From assembly GCF_002287235.1 (NCBI RefSeq), contig NZ_LMVP01000212.1, forward strand, positions 1 through 38,704: a stretch of DNA of 38,704 bases, in the 5' to 3' direction. The stretch is from Methanosarcina spelaei. GTDB lineage: Archaea; Halobacteriota; Methanosarcinia; Methanosarcinales; Methanosarcinaceae. This document shows positions 24,739-35,404 of this stretch, one piece after another. The notes under the pieces were generated by a model, which was not told the DNA's origin, did not search any database, and saw only the letters and a program-made list of their open reading frames with translations. Position 1 is the first letter of the stretch, and each line of letters starts with the position of its first letter. Position numbers and translations under genes: made by a program.

Positions 24739-26262
24739 ATGGGAAGCGATTTTGGCACAGAAAGTATTATACATGAAACCCAGAAACCAGCCGAAATTGA
24801 TGGAAAATTTCAGGGAGTAGTATCTGCACAGAAACTAGAAGAAGATCCTGTAAAAGTGGTTATTATAGGAGGGGGAGCCTGTGGCATGGCGGTTGCTACC
24901 AAAATTCGAAGACAGAGCGATTTTAAAATTACAGTGATTTCAAGGGATTCACATACTGCTTATAGCCATTGCGGAATCCCTTTTGTTCTGGGACGGGAAA
25001 TTGAGAGTTTTGAAAAATTAATAGTGAAACCAAAAGATTTTTTCAAAAGAAGTCAAATAGATGTCAGGCTAAACGAGTGCGCCAACTCAATAGATCTGGA
25101 TTTAAAAGTTGTTCGGACAGGAGAAGGGATTTATCCTTTTGACAAACTCGTTATCGCCACAGGCAGTCTACCCTTTATACCTCTAACAGGCAGCACAAAT
25201 GTTCTCCCTTACGGTGTTTTTACTCTGAGGAGTCTTGATGATGGAGTACTTTTCGAAAAAGCCATGGAAACTGTTAAGAGAGTCTGCATAATAGGTGGAG
25301 GGACAATAGGAATAGAGTGTGCAGTGGCACTTTCAAGAAGGAGAATTAAAACCTACCTCATAAGCCGAAGTAAAAACCTGCTTTCCAGGCAACTGGACCC
25401 AGACATTTCCGAAATCGTAAGAGAACATTTGAAAAGTCTCGGGATTGAAGTCGTTTCTGGGGAGCCTGCAGCTTTTCCTGAAAATTTTCGGAAAGAAAAA
25501 ACACTATATGTAGGGAATAGGCAGCTTCCTGCAGATCTTGTACTTCTTGCAAGTGGAGTTAGACCTGAGATATCCCTTGCCCTAGATGCTGGTATCGAAA
25601 TAGGAAAGGCAGGAGGAATAATTGTAAATGAAATGCTCCAGGTTAAGGCAAGAAATAAGGCAGGAGAAGAATTTCTTCCCTACGTGTATGCAGGTGGGGA
25701 ATGTGTAGAGGTAATAGACCTTATAACAGGGGAAGCAAAACTAGGTCAGCTGGGTACAACAGCTCGGCATATGGCCGATATAATCGGCAATAATATCACA
25801 GGAAAATATACTCCTCTCGGGCCGCTTGTCAACCCCTGGGTAGCCGTGGCAGGAGACTTACAATTTGGCGGAGTTGGTATTACCTCAAAAGAGGCTGAAA
25901 GCCATGGAATAAAGATAAGCACAGGATTCTCCACTGGGCGTACAAGAGCTTCCTATTATCCGGGCTGGAAAGATCTGTACATTAAACTTCTGTTTAAAGA
26001 CGATGTTCTGGTAGGTGCACAGCTTGCCGGAGGAGAAGGGATAAAGGAAAGGATCGATACCTTTTCCCTTGCAATTCGAAAGACAACTACAATTAGAGAC
26101 CTTCTTGACCTGGAGACTTGCTATGCACCACCCGTCTCTATGCTTGTGGACCCTCTCAGACCAGCTGTAAAAGCTGCAGTTCGAAATAAAAAAGAAAGGA
26201 AAGGAAACAGAAGAAAGGTAAAAAAGGAAACAGAAGAAAGGCAGTCGGATAACGTAAGATGA
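24739..26262 (+). CDS. CoA-disulfide reductase / NADH oxidase-like flavoprotein
   Basis: Pyridine nucleotide-disulfide oxidoreductase of the single-cysteine group (CoA-disulfide reductase, NADH oxidase, NADH peroxidase). The FAD-binding VVIIGGGACGMAVATKI is near residue 39 and the redox Cys78 lies in YSHCGIPF. The NAD-binding CIIGGGTIGIECAVAL is near 180. The second FAD motif YVYAGGECVEV is near 315, and a C-terminal dimerisation domain is present. It has a 35-residue N-terminal extension and a basic low-complexity tail after residue 475. It may reduce CoA or other thiol disulfides or oxygen, an oxidative-stress role by inference. rtcA follows after 25 bases, so co-transcription is likely. 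Confidence 0.8.
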   Translation: MGSDFGTESIIHETQKPAEIDGKFQGVVSAQKLEEDPVKVVIIGGGACGMAVATKIRRQSDFKITVISRDSHTAYSHCGIPFVLGREIESFEKLIVKPKDFFKRSQIDVRLNECANSIDLDLKVVRTGEGIYPFDKLVIATGSLPFIPLTGSTNVLPYGVFTLRSLDDGVLFEKAMETVKRVCIIGGGTIGIECAVALSRRRIKTYLISRSKNLLSRQLDPDISEIVREHLKSLGIEVVSGEPAAFPENFRKEKTLYVGNRQLPADLVLLASGVRPEISLALDAGIEIGKAGGIIVNEMLQVKARNKAGEEFLPYVYAGGECVEVIDLITGEAKLGQLGTTARHMADIIGNNITGKYTPLGPLVNPWVAVAGDLQFGGVGITSKEAESHGIKISTGFSTGRTRASYYPGWKDLYIKLLFKDDVLVGAQLAGGEGIKERIDTFSLAIRKTTTIRDLLDLETCYAPPVSMLVDPLRPAVKAAVRNKKERKGNRRKVKKETEERQSDNVR

Positions 26263-26287
26263 AATCAGTAAAATATGGGAGAAGCAA

Positions 26288-27283
26288 ATGTTAGAAATCG
26301 ACGGCTCTTATGGTGAAGGAGGAGGGCAGTTGGTCAGAACGGCTGTTGCTCTTTCCGCAGTTACTGGAAAAGGGATAAGAGTTACGAATATCAGGAAAAA
26401 CCGACCAAATCCTGGCCTGAAACAACAGCATTTAAAAGCTCTGGAAACAGCGGCCAAGATCTGTCAAGCTCAGATCTCGGGACTTTTTCCAGGCTCTACT
26501 GAATTTTCTTTTGTTCCAGTCGAAATAAAGGGGGGTAAGTATGATATTGATATCGGGACTGCAGGAAGCATAACCTTGTTTCTCCAGTGCATTATGCCAG
26601 CCTTGCCTTTTGCGAAAGAGGAAGTCGAACTAACGATAAAAGGAGGAACTGACGTTGCCTGGTCTCCGACAATGGACTACCTGCAGCATGTTACCTTCAG
26701 CGCTCTGAAGCAGCTTGGATACTCAGGCAGCGTAACCCTGAAAGAACACGGGTACTACCCTAAAGGGGGAGGAAAAGTTTCAGCTTATTTTAAACCGTGC
26801 AGGCTGCAAGGATTTCATTTTTTAAAAGAAGAAGAAAAAATCAAGGGAATTTCTCATGCTTCAAATCTTCCGGCTCATGTACCTTTACGCCAGGCCGAAG
26901 CTGCCAGTACAAGATTAATGGAAGCCGGATACCCATCTCAAATTGGAACTCAATCCTTTGAAGCCTTTTCCACTGGAAGTGGGATAACCGTCTGGACAGG
27001 CTATATGGGTGGGAGTGCCCTTGGGAAAAGAGGACTTCCAGCAGAAAAAGTAGGCAAAGATGCTGCAGACGAAATTATTCTTGAACTTAGAGCAGGAGCC
27101 TCTGTTGACACATATCTGGCAGACCAGCTAATACCGTACATGGCTCTTGCAGGAAATAGTTCTTACACTGTCCGTGAACTCTCTCTTCACACTAAGACAA
27201 ATATTTGGGTTACTGAACAGTTTCTGGATGTTAACTTCAGGATAGAAAAAAAAGAAGGGCTTTTTGAAGTGTCCGTGAGTTGA
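26288..27283 (+). CDS. rtcA: RNA 3'-terminal phosphate cyclase RtcA
   Basis: Converts an RNA 3'-phosphate to a 2',3'-cyclic phosphate using ATP. The start MLEIDGSYGEGGGQLVRTA is typical. The family signature HGYYPKGGGKV lies near residue 150. The expected catalytic His of the adenylated intermediate is in LSLHTKTNIW near residue 302. At 331 residues it has normal length. A gggagaa ribosome binding site lies just before the ATG. It is directly downstream of the flavoprotein gene and convergent with tpt1/kptA, another RNA-end repair enzyme. Confidence 0.92.
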   Translation: MLEIDGSYGEGGGQLVRTAVALSAVTGKGIRVTNIRKNRPNPGLKQQHLKALETAAKICQAQISGLFPGSTEFSFVPVEIKGGKYDIDIGTAGSITLFLQCIMPALPFAKEEVELTIKGGTDVAWSPTMDYLQHVTFSALKQLGYSGSVTLKEHGYYPKGGGKVSAYFKPCRLQGFHFLKEEEKIKGISHASNLPAHVPLRQAEAASTRLMEAGYPSQIGTQSFEAFSTGSGITVWTGYMGGSALGKRGLPAEKVGKDAADEIILELRAGASVDTYLADQLIPYMALAGNSSYTVRELSLHTKTNIWVTEQFLDVNFRIEKKEGLFEVSVS

Positions 27284-27436
27284 AAGAGAATAGGAAAGGT
27301 AGATACAGAAAAGAAGAACAATAGGTAAAAGAGAAAAGAAAAGGAGAAGAAAAAGAAAGGAAAGAAAAGTATCACAAATAACTTACTGGAAGTTTAATAA
27401 GTATCTTAAAGCTATTTTTTAAGGGCAGCTTCAAAA

Positions 27437-28060
27437 TCAATCTTCAACGACAAAGAGGTATTCAGAAGGTATCTTTTCCGCAAGTACGATGTCATCAGTT
27501 GCAAGTTTGAGAGAGATCCCATCTTCTTGAGCTTTAAAGGCGTCGATTTGAAGGATGACAGGACTTTCAGTATGAATAAGAGCCACTTCTACTGCTTTTT
27601 CATACGAAGTGCTGAGGTGGACATACCTTTGCTTTATTGGGAAAATTCCGTTCTCCATCAGGACATCAACTTCTTCAGGGCTTGCACCATAATACAGATA
27701 TTGAGAATCACTTTCCCTATAATCCAGATCAATGTTGACAGAGTGCCCGTAACGTGCCCTGATTCTTGAATTGCGGATCTCGTACCTTCCTTTTTCATCA
27801 GATTCTACAAGCGCGTAAAGGTACTCCTTCCTCATCCAGCTGTATCGCTTTCTCATAATGTCACAGAAAGCATTGATATTGACCCAGCCGAATCTGTCCA
27901 TTTCAACTCCTACAGATTCTGGGAAATGCCGGAGAGTACCAGATACAAACCTACCAAGTTTTTCTTCCTTGTTATCGTCCAGCAGGTATCTTCCAGGGCG
28001 TTTACACTGCAGACAGCTGCCTCCTCTAAAATAGCCGTGCTCAGTGCATTTTCGAATCAT
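27437..28060 (-). CDS. kptA: RNA 2'-phosphotransferase Tpt1/KptA with zinc-finger N-terminus
   Basis: Transfers an internal RNA 2'-phosphate to NAD, giving ADP-ribose 1'',2''-cyclic phosphate. Family motifs in order are SGTLRHFP, IRARYGHSV, YLYYGASPEEV and YVHLSTSYEKA. YYGA stands where bacterial and eukaryotic members usually have HGT. An N-terminal C-x-x-H...C-x-x-C segment (CTEHGYFRGGSCLQC) is a likely zinc site seen in archaeal members. The start is taken at ATG 28060; an in-frame TTG at 28123 would add 21 residues that span the promoter. A TATA-like tttatagta on the minus strand (about 28086-28094) implies an almost leaderless mRNA. Confidence 0.85.
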   Translation of the reverse strand: MIRKCTEHGYFRGGSCLQCKRPGRYLLDDNKEEKLGRFVSGTLRHFPESVGVEMDRFGWVNINAFCDIMRKRYSWMRKEYLYALVESDEKGRYEIRNSRIRARYGHSVNIDLDYRESDSQYLYYGASPEEVDVLMENGIFPIKQRYVHLSTSYEKAVEVALIHTESPVILQIDAFKAQEDGISLKLATDDIVLAEKIPSEYLFVVED

Positions 28061-29016
28061 GGTATCACGTACATAACGAAACTTTACTATAAATAAGGTT
28101 TGTTTTAAGTTTTGTTTTGACAAAGCTACAAAGCTAAAATTTTATGTCTCTCAATTATCCTCTACCCCAATTTATTCCCTGGTTTTTTGTATAACAGGAA
28201 GCCTCTGAATTCTTTAGCAGGATGACCAAGGAGAAATAGAAAAGTATCAAGCATCAAGCTTTAATTTTAGATTATCTTTAGCTCGAAAGCCTGAAAGAAG
28301 CATAACAGATAAGCATGGGCATAGTTTATTATATTGATTCTACTTTGTTGAGAAACACTTTCATCGGGTACACGGTAATTTTTAGTAGGACCGCTTGCAT
28401 ACCCGTAGCGTATATACCTAAAGTAATTTTACGACAGCTATATTTAAAGTAATTTTACGATAGTTATATTTAAAGTAATTTTACGATAGCTATATTTAAA
28501 GTATCTTACCAGGACTTTGGAAAGGACTATTAGAGCCTTGATTTCCGGTTGAAGTTCAATTTAACAGTCTATTGAGGAATATTTGTGGACTTAATTTCAA
28601 ACTTACTGTCAGGTTACAATCCGTAAGCTTTATAGTAGAAAAATTGGTGGACTGCTTGCAGTACGTTGCCGAAGCTGAAAGAAAAGGAACACGAAACACA
28701 ACTTAAAAAATTAAACTTATAAAAATAAGCTTAAAATAGCTGGAATTTAGAATCAAAAAGAATAAAAGAGACTTCACAAGATATTTGGTTATTACCGTTT
28801 TTATCATTCATTAAATGATGCGATTTAAGAATTAATGTGCTCAGGTCTGTAAATTTATATTTACTAGCTGCAATTTACTGGTCTCTTAAAACAGCTTTTG
28901 AATTTTATGCCATAATGATGAACTGAATTCAAGGTAGCAACACACTAACAATTATTAATTAGAGTTGAAGCAAATAATAGACACTGAAAACAGAAATTAT
29001 ACATTAAGGGGATAAT
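28061..29016. other. Gap upstream of RPA with a 26-bp tandem repeat
   Basis: A 26-bp unit (aaagtaattttacgatagct then atattt) is repeated three times at 28420-28497. An aagggga ribosome binding site for the RPA gene lies at about 29004-29010. No ORF or RNA gene was recognised in the 950 bases. Confidence 0.6.
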
Positions 29017-30471
29017 ATGACAGATATCGAATCAATCTATAAGAAGCTCAGCCACGTTATCAGTAAAGAAGACTTCCTGCAGCATGTACAGGAAAAGGTC
29101 GAAAGCATGGGAGGGCTTTGCGATGAACCCATGGCTGCCATGCTAGTTGCCAACGAACTTGGGTTTTCAGATGTAGGTCGAGACAGTGTGAAAATTGAAA
29201 ACATTACAGCTGAAAGCGGACAAATAAATTTTATTGCAAAAGTTGTGTCGGTTTTCGACACCAAAGAATTTACTCGAAATGATGGGACGATAGGTAGAGT
29301 CGGAAATATAATTGTTGGAGATGAAACCGGAAAGATTAGGATAACGCTCTGGGATAACATGGCAGATCTTATAAAAGCTGAAAAAATCAAAGTAGGGCAA
29401 ACCCTCCAGGTTAGCGGTTATGCGAAGCAGGGGTACTCAGGAGTAGAGGTCAATGTAGGAAATAATGGAGTCCTGGCCGAGACCGAAGAAGAAATCGATG
29501 TGGCTGCCAGCAGCCAGAAAATAAAGGATATAAAAGACGGCATGGGAGACCTGAATTTGACAGGAAAAATCCTGGAAATTTCAGAAGTAAGGACCTTCCA
29601 GCGGAAAGATGGTACTAGCGGACAGGTAGGAAACCTGCTTCTCGGGGATAGTACAGGCACAGTCAGAGTAACCCTTTGGGACGACAGAACCGAGTTCCTG
29701 AACCAGGTAGAATACGGAGACACTATTGAACTGGTCAATGCTTATGCGCGAGAGAACGCCTTTACTCAGAAAGTTGAACTACAGGTGGGAAATCGAAGCA
29801 TAATAAGGAAAAGTGAGAAAAAAGTCGAGTACGAAGAGGAATTTATTCCAATTGAGGACATCAAGGCTGATATGAGCAATATAAACATTTCAGGTAGAGT
29901 ACTCGATATAGGAGAAATCCGGACTTTTGAGAAAAAAGACGGGGCTACCGGAAGAGTTGGAAATCTTCTTCTTGGAGATTCCACTGGAAAAATCAGACTG
30001 ACTCTATGGGATGAAAAAACCAGTTTTCTGGATGAAGTCGATTTTGACGAGACCATAGAAGTACTTCATGCTTACTCTCGGGAAAATGCATTCAGCCAGC
30101 AGATAGAACTCAATCTGGGAGGGCGAGGAATAATCCAGAAGAGTGAAAAGGAGATTGAGTACAGAGAAAAGTTTACGGATATTGCTGATATTATCCCTGG
30201 GGAAAGCTATTCGGTTCAGGGTAAAGTTTCCGAAATAGGGGAACTCAAAGAGTTTGAAAGGGAAGACGGAACCGAGAATGTAGTTGCAAACCTTCGATTA
30301 AAAGACGAAACCGGCAGCATAAAAATAACTCTCTGGGGAGAACAGGCTTATGTGATCGAAGATCTTGATATTGACTCCGAAATCCAGATCATTAATGCTT
30401 ATGCGAAATATGGTCTGAACGAAGAAATTGAACTGAGCATCGGGAATCGGAGCAGAGTAATTATGCTCTAA
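29017..30471 (+). CDS. Replication protein A, four-OB-fold single-subunit type (RPA1-like)
   Basis: Single-stranded DNA-binding protein for replication and repair. After an N-terminal helical region (residues 1-60), four OB-fold domains of about 100 residues follow. Each carries the same core: V.....F.RKDGT.G.VGN...GD.TG.IR.TLWD, seen near residues 75, 180, 290 and 395. The 484-residue length and four folds match the RPA1 protein type described in Methanosarcina. There is no C-terminal zinc finger. The start has aagggga six bases upstream. Domains two and three are the most alike, suggesting internal duplication. Confidence 0.9.
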   Translation: MTDIESIYKKLSHVISKEDFLQHVQEKVESMGGLCDEPMAAMLVANELGFSDVGRDSVKIENITAESGQINFIAKVVSVFDTKEFTRNDGTIGRVGNIIVGDETGKIRITLWDNMADLIKAEKIKVGQTLQVSGYAKQGYSGVEVNVGNNGVLAETEEEIDVAASSQKIKDIKDGMGDLNLTGKILEISEVRTFQRKDGTSGQVGNLLLGDSTGTVRVTLWDDRTEFLNQVEYGDTIELVNAYARENAFTQKVELQVGNRSIIRKSEKKVEYEEEFIPIEDIKADMSNINISGRVLDIGEIRTFEKKDGATGRVGNLLLGDSTGKIRLTLWDEKTSFLDEVDFDETIEVLHAYSRENAFSQQIELNLGGRGIIQKSEKEIEYREKFTDIADIIPGESYSVQGKVSEIGELKEFEREDGTENVVANLRLKDETGSIKITLWGEQAYVIEDLDIDSEIQIINAYAKYGLNEEIELSIGNRSRVIML

Positions 30472-31225
30472 TCGTTTTCCTTTTTATGCTTTAATCGTTC
30501 TCCTTTTTCAGTGTCTTCTTTCTGGTTTATTTCTTAAACCATGCTTTTCACGGTAAAAGCTTGTGAAGTATTCTCCAGTGGAAATGAGGGGGTCTGAAAA
30601 ATTTACTGTGAGAAAAATAGAAAGCATTACAAATATAATTTTGATTTTTTTAAACTGTATAAACCTGTTTTCTAAGATATACTTCTCTTCTGCGCTTCTT
30701 TCTAATACTTCTTCCAGATAATGGAGCATTTTTCATTCTCAGCAAAAATCTCCAGTGGAAACATGGGGGTACTTAAAAAATTCCTGTGTATATCTTATAA
30801 ATTTTTTTATTATGAATTCGCCATAAACAAGCTAACTGGAGATTTAAAGTGAATGTCCTTGATTTCATAAAGATTTATGTGTTTTATGAAAAATGCAAAT
30901 GCCGTTATCATTATGTACCATTGACTCGTATATATAGATGCTGTAAAAAAATCCGAAAATTATGGGGAAAACATCTTAGAGGATGCGGACAAAAATAGAT
31001 TCGGGATAACGAGCTTCTCCAGAGTATCGTCTCTAAAAAACTAATAGTTTCAGAGTCTAGACTAGAAAGAAAACTAAACCAATATGGAGCGTTTTCCTAG
31101 AGAGTGGATACTTAAAAAGCTTCAATCGTAAATTCTACATTTTGGCTTTTTATACTGTGAATTTTATACTGTGAACTTTGTATTATTAATTGCCGACATA
31201 CAGGACAAAGGGGGAATGGCAGTAG
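30472..31225. other. Gap before the CBS cluster
   Basis: A diverged 40-bp direct repeat (ctccagtggaaa...gggggt core) lies at 30571-30610 and 30748-30788. The minus-strand ORF 30508-30729 spans the first copy, has no ribosome binding site and was not accepted. A 14-bp tandem (tatactgtgaattt) lies near 31151-31178. The gggga at 31210-31215 serves the next gene. Confidence 0.5.
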
Positions 31226-32494
31226 ATGGCAGATGGGCCTGAAAAGGACATAGATGCTGACAGGGGAAAATATGCTGGCATTCATAATAAAGAGATTGAA
31301 AGAGAGCTCTCAGTTGCTGAGGTTATGAATAAAGCAGTAATAGTAATGGATATCAACTCAGATATTCCTTCTATTGCAAGAGAAATAGTCAGTCGTGATG
31401 CAGGAAGCGTTATCGTCACAGAAAATGGTAAAGCTATGGGGATCATAACTGAAAGAGATCTTATTAAAAACATTGTTACAGAGAATAAAAAACCAAGTGA
31501 ATTGGAAGCGAAAGAAGTCCTCTCAAGTCCTCTTATAACCATAGAGCCTGAAAATAGCATAATAGAAGCTTCCGAAATCATGCTAAAAGCAAAAATTAAA
31601 AGACTACCAGTCCTGAAAGATAGGACAGTAATAGGAGTAATTTCGAATACAGATATCCTGATGGTAGCACCTGGACTTAATACTATTCTTCGAGATCTTA
31701 TTGATATGAACAGAGAGGCCCTACTCTCTATTCCCTCGAGAGACGAGATTCCAGATTTAGAGAATTCCAGAATGAATGTATGTGAATCGTGTGGTTCTAC
31801 TTCCATTGACCTCAGGTATGTAGATGGCAGATACTTATGCGGAAACTGTCGGCACGAAAAGGATGTAGAGGCTGACAGGGGAAAATATGCCGGCATTCAT
31901 AACAGAGACATCAATAAAGTTTCGGTTACTAGGGCTATGAATAAGGCAGTAATAGTAATGGATATCAACTCAGATATTCCTTCTATTGCAAGAGAAATGG
32001 TCAATCGTGATGCAGGTAGCGTTATCGTCACAGAGAATGATAAAGCTATGGGGATCATAACTGAAAGGGATATTGTTAAAAATATTGTTACCGAAAATAA
32101 AAAACCAAGTGAAGTGGAAGCGAAGGATATTTTTTCGAGCCCTCTCATAACCATAGAACCCGAAAAAAGTATTGCAGAAGCTTCCGAAATTATGTTAAAG
32201 GCAAATATCAAAAGACTGCCAGTCCTGAAAGACAGGACAGTAATAGGAATAATTTCGAGTACTGATATCCTGGCAATAACACCCGGACTTGATACTATCC
32301 TCAGAAACCTTGTTGATATGAATAGAGAAGCCCTATTCTCTATTCCCTCAAGAGAAGAGATTTCAGAAGATTTAGAGGATTTTATAACTGGTATATGTGA
32401 ATCCTGTTTAGTTTTTTCCGTTGACCTCAAGTATGTACACGGTAGGTATTTATGCAGAAACTGCAGGCAGGAAGAAGGTGAGGACTACGAATAA
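31226..32494 (+). CDS. Four-CBS-domain protein with two zinc ribbons, internally duplicated
   Basis: The protein is two copies of the same module: two CBS domains followed by a C-x2-C...C-x2-C zinc ribbon. The first module runs about residues 10-210 with CESC and CGNC; the second about 214-420 with CESC and CRNC. CBS pairs bind adenine nucleotides such as AMP, ATP or SAM in known proteins. The ribbon may contact nucleic acid or protein. The copies are 612 bases apart and nearly identical over long DNA stretches, for instance around 31325 and 31937. No effector domain is present. It is the first gene of a five-gene CBS cluster. Confidence 0.85.
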   Translation: MADGPEKDIDADRGKYAGIHNKEIERELSVAEVMNKAVIVMDINSDIPSIAREIVSRDAGSVIVTENGKAMGIITERDLIKNIVTENKKPSELEAKEVLSSPLITIEPENSIIEASEIMLKAKIKRLPVLKDRTVIGVISNTDILMVAPGLNTILRDLIDMNREALLSIPSRDEIPDLENSRMNVCESCGSTSIDLRYVDGRYLCGNCRHEKDVEADRGKYAGIHNRDINKVSVTRAMNKAVIVMDINSDIPSIAREMVNRDAGSVIVTENDKAMGIITERDIVKNIVTENKKPSEVEAKDIFSSPLITIEPEKSIAEASEIMLKANIKRLPVLKDRTVIGIISSTDILAITPGLDTILRNLVDMNREALFSIPSREEISEDLEDFITGICESCLVFSVDLKYVHGRYLCRNCRQEEGEDYE

Positions 32495-32555
32495 CTCACA
32501 ATCTTTATCAATTTCCAGAGACATCTTTTTTAAAGAGAGTATAAGGAGGTATACA

Positions 32556-33371
32556 GTGAACGTTAGTGAGATTATGACAGATGAGCCTGTGAGTATCAAA
32601 GAAGGAGAGTTTGTGACTCGTGCCCGTCAGCTGATGCGCGATTACCTTCTTCGAAGTCTTGTTGTTGTTGACGAAGAGAACAGGCTTGTGGGAATGCTGA
32701 GTGACCAGGATATCTTGAGGATTACCTCTACACGCTCGAATGTCACAGTAGGCGGGTATGCAAGCCAATCCCCTACAGTCACTCCGGATATGGATATTAT
32801 AAAGGCCGCAAAACTGATGGTGCAATCGAAGCAGAACAGAGTTCCCGTTGTTAAATCAACTACGGATCGTACGGTGGTTGGAGTCCTGAGTAATGTGGAT
32901 ATTCTCAGAAATGTCGAAGTCCCAAAAAATGTTCCTAAAACACTGCAGACCATGATGACGAAAAAAGTCAAAACGTGTTCACAAGAGGACAAAGTCAGTG
33001 TAGTCTGGGCGCATATGCTCGAGACCGATTATACGGGTATTCCTGTAGTTTCAAAGAAAGGCGAGCCCGTTGGAATGATAACCCGCAGGGACATAATCAA
33101 ATCAGGTGCTGTGCGCACTGAAACGGAAGACGAAAGGCGAACGAGGCCTAATGAGAGCCCAAAAGTTGAAAAGATAATGTCAACCCCTACGTATACACTG
33201 TCAGAAAATGATTCCATTCAAAGTGCAATTAAGATGATTATTTACTATGATATTGGAAGGGTTACCATAGTAAATGAAAAGGACAGGGTATCTGGACTCG
33301 TCGACAGACAGGACCTTCTGGAATCTATCGTCAATTTATGGCCTGAAAAAACCTTCGAAAATCGCCTTTGA
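32556..33371 (+). CDS. Four-CBS-domain protein
   Basis: The start is GTG 32556, chosen because a very strong aaggaggt lies six bases upstream and the CBS motif begins at once ([17 protein letters not shown]). Four CBS domains fill the 271 residues, with repeats of the pattern VSEIM...A..LM...R.LVV...G.LS..DIL. A charged linker ([16 protein letters not shown]) separates domains three and four. There is no other domain. The ligand is probably an adenine nucleotide, by family; the partner is unknown. It follows the duplicated CBS/zinc-ribbon gene by 61 bases and may be co-transcribed with it. Confidence 0.85.
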   Translation: MNVSEIMTDEPVSIKEGEFVTRARQLMRDYLLRSLVVVDEENRLVGMLSDQDILRITSTRSNVTVGGYASQSPTVTPDMDIIKAAKLMVQSKQNRVPVVKSTTDRTVVGVLSNVDILRNVEVPKNVPKTLQTMMTKKVKTCSQEDKVSVVWAHMLETDYTGIPVVSKKGEPVGMITRRDIIKSGAVRTETEDERRTRPNESPKVEKIMSTPTYTLSENDSIQSAIKMIIYYDIGRVTIVNEKDRVSGLVDRQDLLESIVNLWPEKTFENRL

Positions 33372-33758
33372 AAAAAAAACTGTATAATGAAGGTATCCGG
33401 TGAAAGAATAACAGATAATCGCAAAATTAAACAAAGAATTAACTGAGAATTAAACAAACAATTAACTGAGAATTAAACAAACAATTAACTGAGAATTAAT
33501 GCAATGCGAAAAACAGCAGCAAGTTTTCACGCAAAAAGATTATAACATCAAAGATCATCATTAATAATAATTATAAATCTAAAATAAAGGAAACCTTTCG
33601 GAAAGATTCGGGAAAAATTGCTTTCAGGTTTTATTTTTTCCGGGAGCAAATCTGGGTCTGTTGAGGAATGAACTGCAGATTCCAGGGAAGTTTCCGCAAG
33701 AAAGCAGGAAAAGAAGAAATGGAATACTAAAAAAGCAATTAACTGCAACTCGAATTCG
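33372..33758. repeat. Gap with a 23-bp tandem repeat
   Basis: The unit aattaaacaaacaattaact (23 bp with gag) starts at 33425, 33448 and 33471, with a partial copy at 33494. The rest has no recognised gene; a minus-strand ORF 33548-33775 looks like a shadow with no ribosome binding site. Confidence 0.7.
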
Positions 33759-34766
33759 GTGGTCCTATTGAACAAAAATACGACATTTTCGTCCGTCGAT
33801 AAGATGAAAGTTCAGCCAGGCGTGAGCAAATCCAAGAAAGCACAGCAGAAAGACCCGCACATGATTAGCAGCATGGGCACTATGCGAATAGGTCCTGAGT
33901 TTAAATCCCGTATTTCAGAACATGAAGGAAAAATCCTGGCCCTGGCAACGAGGAGTGTAGTAACCCTTCCTCCTACTGCAACAATTATGGAAGCAATCAA
34001 GATTATGACTGAAAAGAGGTTCAGACGCATTCCTATTACAAACGCCGGAACGCGGAGGCTGGAAGGAGTTGTTACTTCCGTAGATATTATCGATTTCCTG
34101 GGGGGCGGAAGAAAGAATCTGCTCGTTGAAAACCGCTTCAAAGGTAACCTTCTGGCTGCAATCAACGAAGAAGTACGGCAAATCATGGAAACTAATATTC
34201 CCTACCTTAATGACCAGGCTGATTTTAAAGATGCTGTTTCAATGATGATTGAAAGAAAAAGAGGCGGCCTTCCAATCGTGAACAATGACATGCAGGTCGT
34301 TGCAATCTTTACCGAAAGGAATGCAATTGAACTGATGGGCGGAATCGTGACAAGCCGAACTGTTGATGAATATATGACCAAGAACGTCAAGATGGTGTCA
34401 ACTGAGACATCCATTGGACAGGCAGCAAAAGTAATGGTAGATAACTGGCTCCGAAGACTTCCTGTAGTTAAAGATGGCATCTTCGCAGGAATTATCACTT
34501 CCACTGATATTGTCCATTTCCTTGGAAGGGGAGACGCTTTCAGTAAGCTGACAACAGGAAACATTCATGAAGCGTTTGACCAGCCTGTAGGATCTATTGT
34601 CTCAAAAGAACTGATATGGACTGAACCGGGTACAGACCTGGGAAAAGCGATGGAAATAATGCTTGAGAAAAAGATAGGTTCACTTCCAATTTTGGAGAAT
34701 GGACTGCTCCGTGGTATCATTACTGAAAGGGATTTCCTTAGATCTCTGAATGAACCTGGTAAATAA
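33759..34766 (+). CDS. Four-CBS-domain protein with basic N-terminal extension
   Basis: After about 60 residues rich in Lys and Gln, four CBS domains follow, starting near residues 65, 140, 205 and 275. Typical endings are [28 protein letters not shown] and [11 protein letters not shown]. The start is uncertain. GTG 33759 is the longest; TTG 33768 has ggtggtcc just upstream, close to the archaeal 16S-complementary ggtgatcc; and ATG 33804 has no ribosome binding site. The third member of the CBS cluster, separated from its neighbours by repeat-bearing gaps, so it probably has its own promoter. Confidence 0.82.
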   Translation: MVLLNKNTTFSSVDKMKVQPGVSKSKKAQQKDPHMISSMGTMRIGPEFKSRISEHEGKILALATRSVVTLPPTATIMEAIKIMTEKRFRRIPITNAGTRRLEGVVTSVDIIDFLGGGRKNLLVENRFKGNLLAAINEEVRQIMETNIPYLNDQADFKDAVSMMIERKRGGLPIVNNDMQVVAIFTERNAIELMGGIVTSRTVDEYMTKNVKMVSTETSIGQAAKVMVDNWLRRLPVVKDGIFAGIITSTDIVHFLGRGDAFSKLTTGNIHEAFDQPVGSIVSKELIWTEPGTDLGKAMEIMLEKKIGSLPILENGLLRGIITERDFLRSLNEPGK

Positions 34767-35404
34767 CCAATTGAACAGAACTGGTTTCAATTGATCAAAA
34801 CCGTCATGCTAGTTCAAGCTAGCTCAAACTATCCTGAAACTTAACAAAGTTTAGTGAAACTAAAGTCTAACTGAGCCTTAAGTTGACTGAGCCCGAAAAA
34901 GCTTCGGGCTTAAGCTTTCAAGAGTTTGAGGTTTAAAGAAACTAAGTTTTCAGGAGTTTAAAATTTAAGGAGATTAAGCTTTCAAGAGTTTAAAGTTTAA
35001 GGAAATTAAGCTTTCAAGAGTTTAAGGTTTAAGGAAACTAAGTTTTCAGGAGTTTAAAGTTTAAGGAGATTAAGCTTTCAGGAGTTTAAGGTTTAAGAAG
35101 ACTAAGTTTTCAGGAGTTTTAAAAAAGAAAAATTCTCTAGCTGGACCTGCCAGGAAATAAGCCTACTTTGTAGATAGGTCGAGAAGTAATCTGTACATTG
35201 AATATTCAGGATTTGGAGTGTAGTCTATTTTAAAACAAGGATTTTCAAAAATAAGAACTTTTAAAATAGCTCTCACTTCAACAAGAGGTACTGGTTACTT
35301 CCCAAAAAATTTACAGCCTATAGTTAAAAGTTGTAGCTTTCACATCCAATTCAAAAAGTATAATTATTGATACTTATATATTGTAAAAGTGAAGGAGGTA
35401 CTTC
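34767..35404. repeat. Gap with a 7-bp-stem hairpin and a 32-bp tandem repeat
   Basis: GCCCGAA (34891-34897) pairs with TTCGGGC (34903-34909) around a five-base loop, possibly a terminator or processing site. Immediately after it, a 32-bp unit (aagctttcaagagtttaaag then tttaaggaaatt) starts at 34912, 34944, 34976, 35008, 35040, 35072 and 35104. A TATA-like cttatatatt near 35371-35380 precedes the next gene. Confidence 0.75.

Noticed and set aside
30508-30729. 73-codon minus-strand ORF after RPA
   Set aside because: No ribosome binding site, overlaps a non-coding direct repeat, no recognisable domain.
31282-32430. Two long minus-strand ORFs opposite the first CBS gene
   Set aside because: They are shadows of the duplicated CBS modules; the plus strand shows clear CBS and zinc-ribbon motifs.
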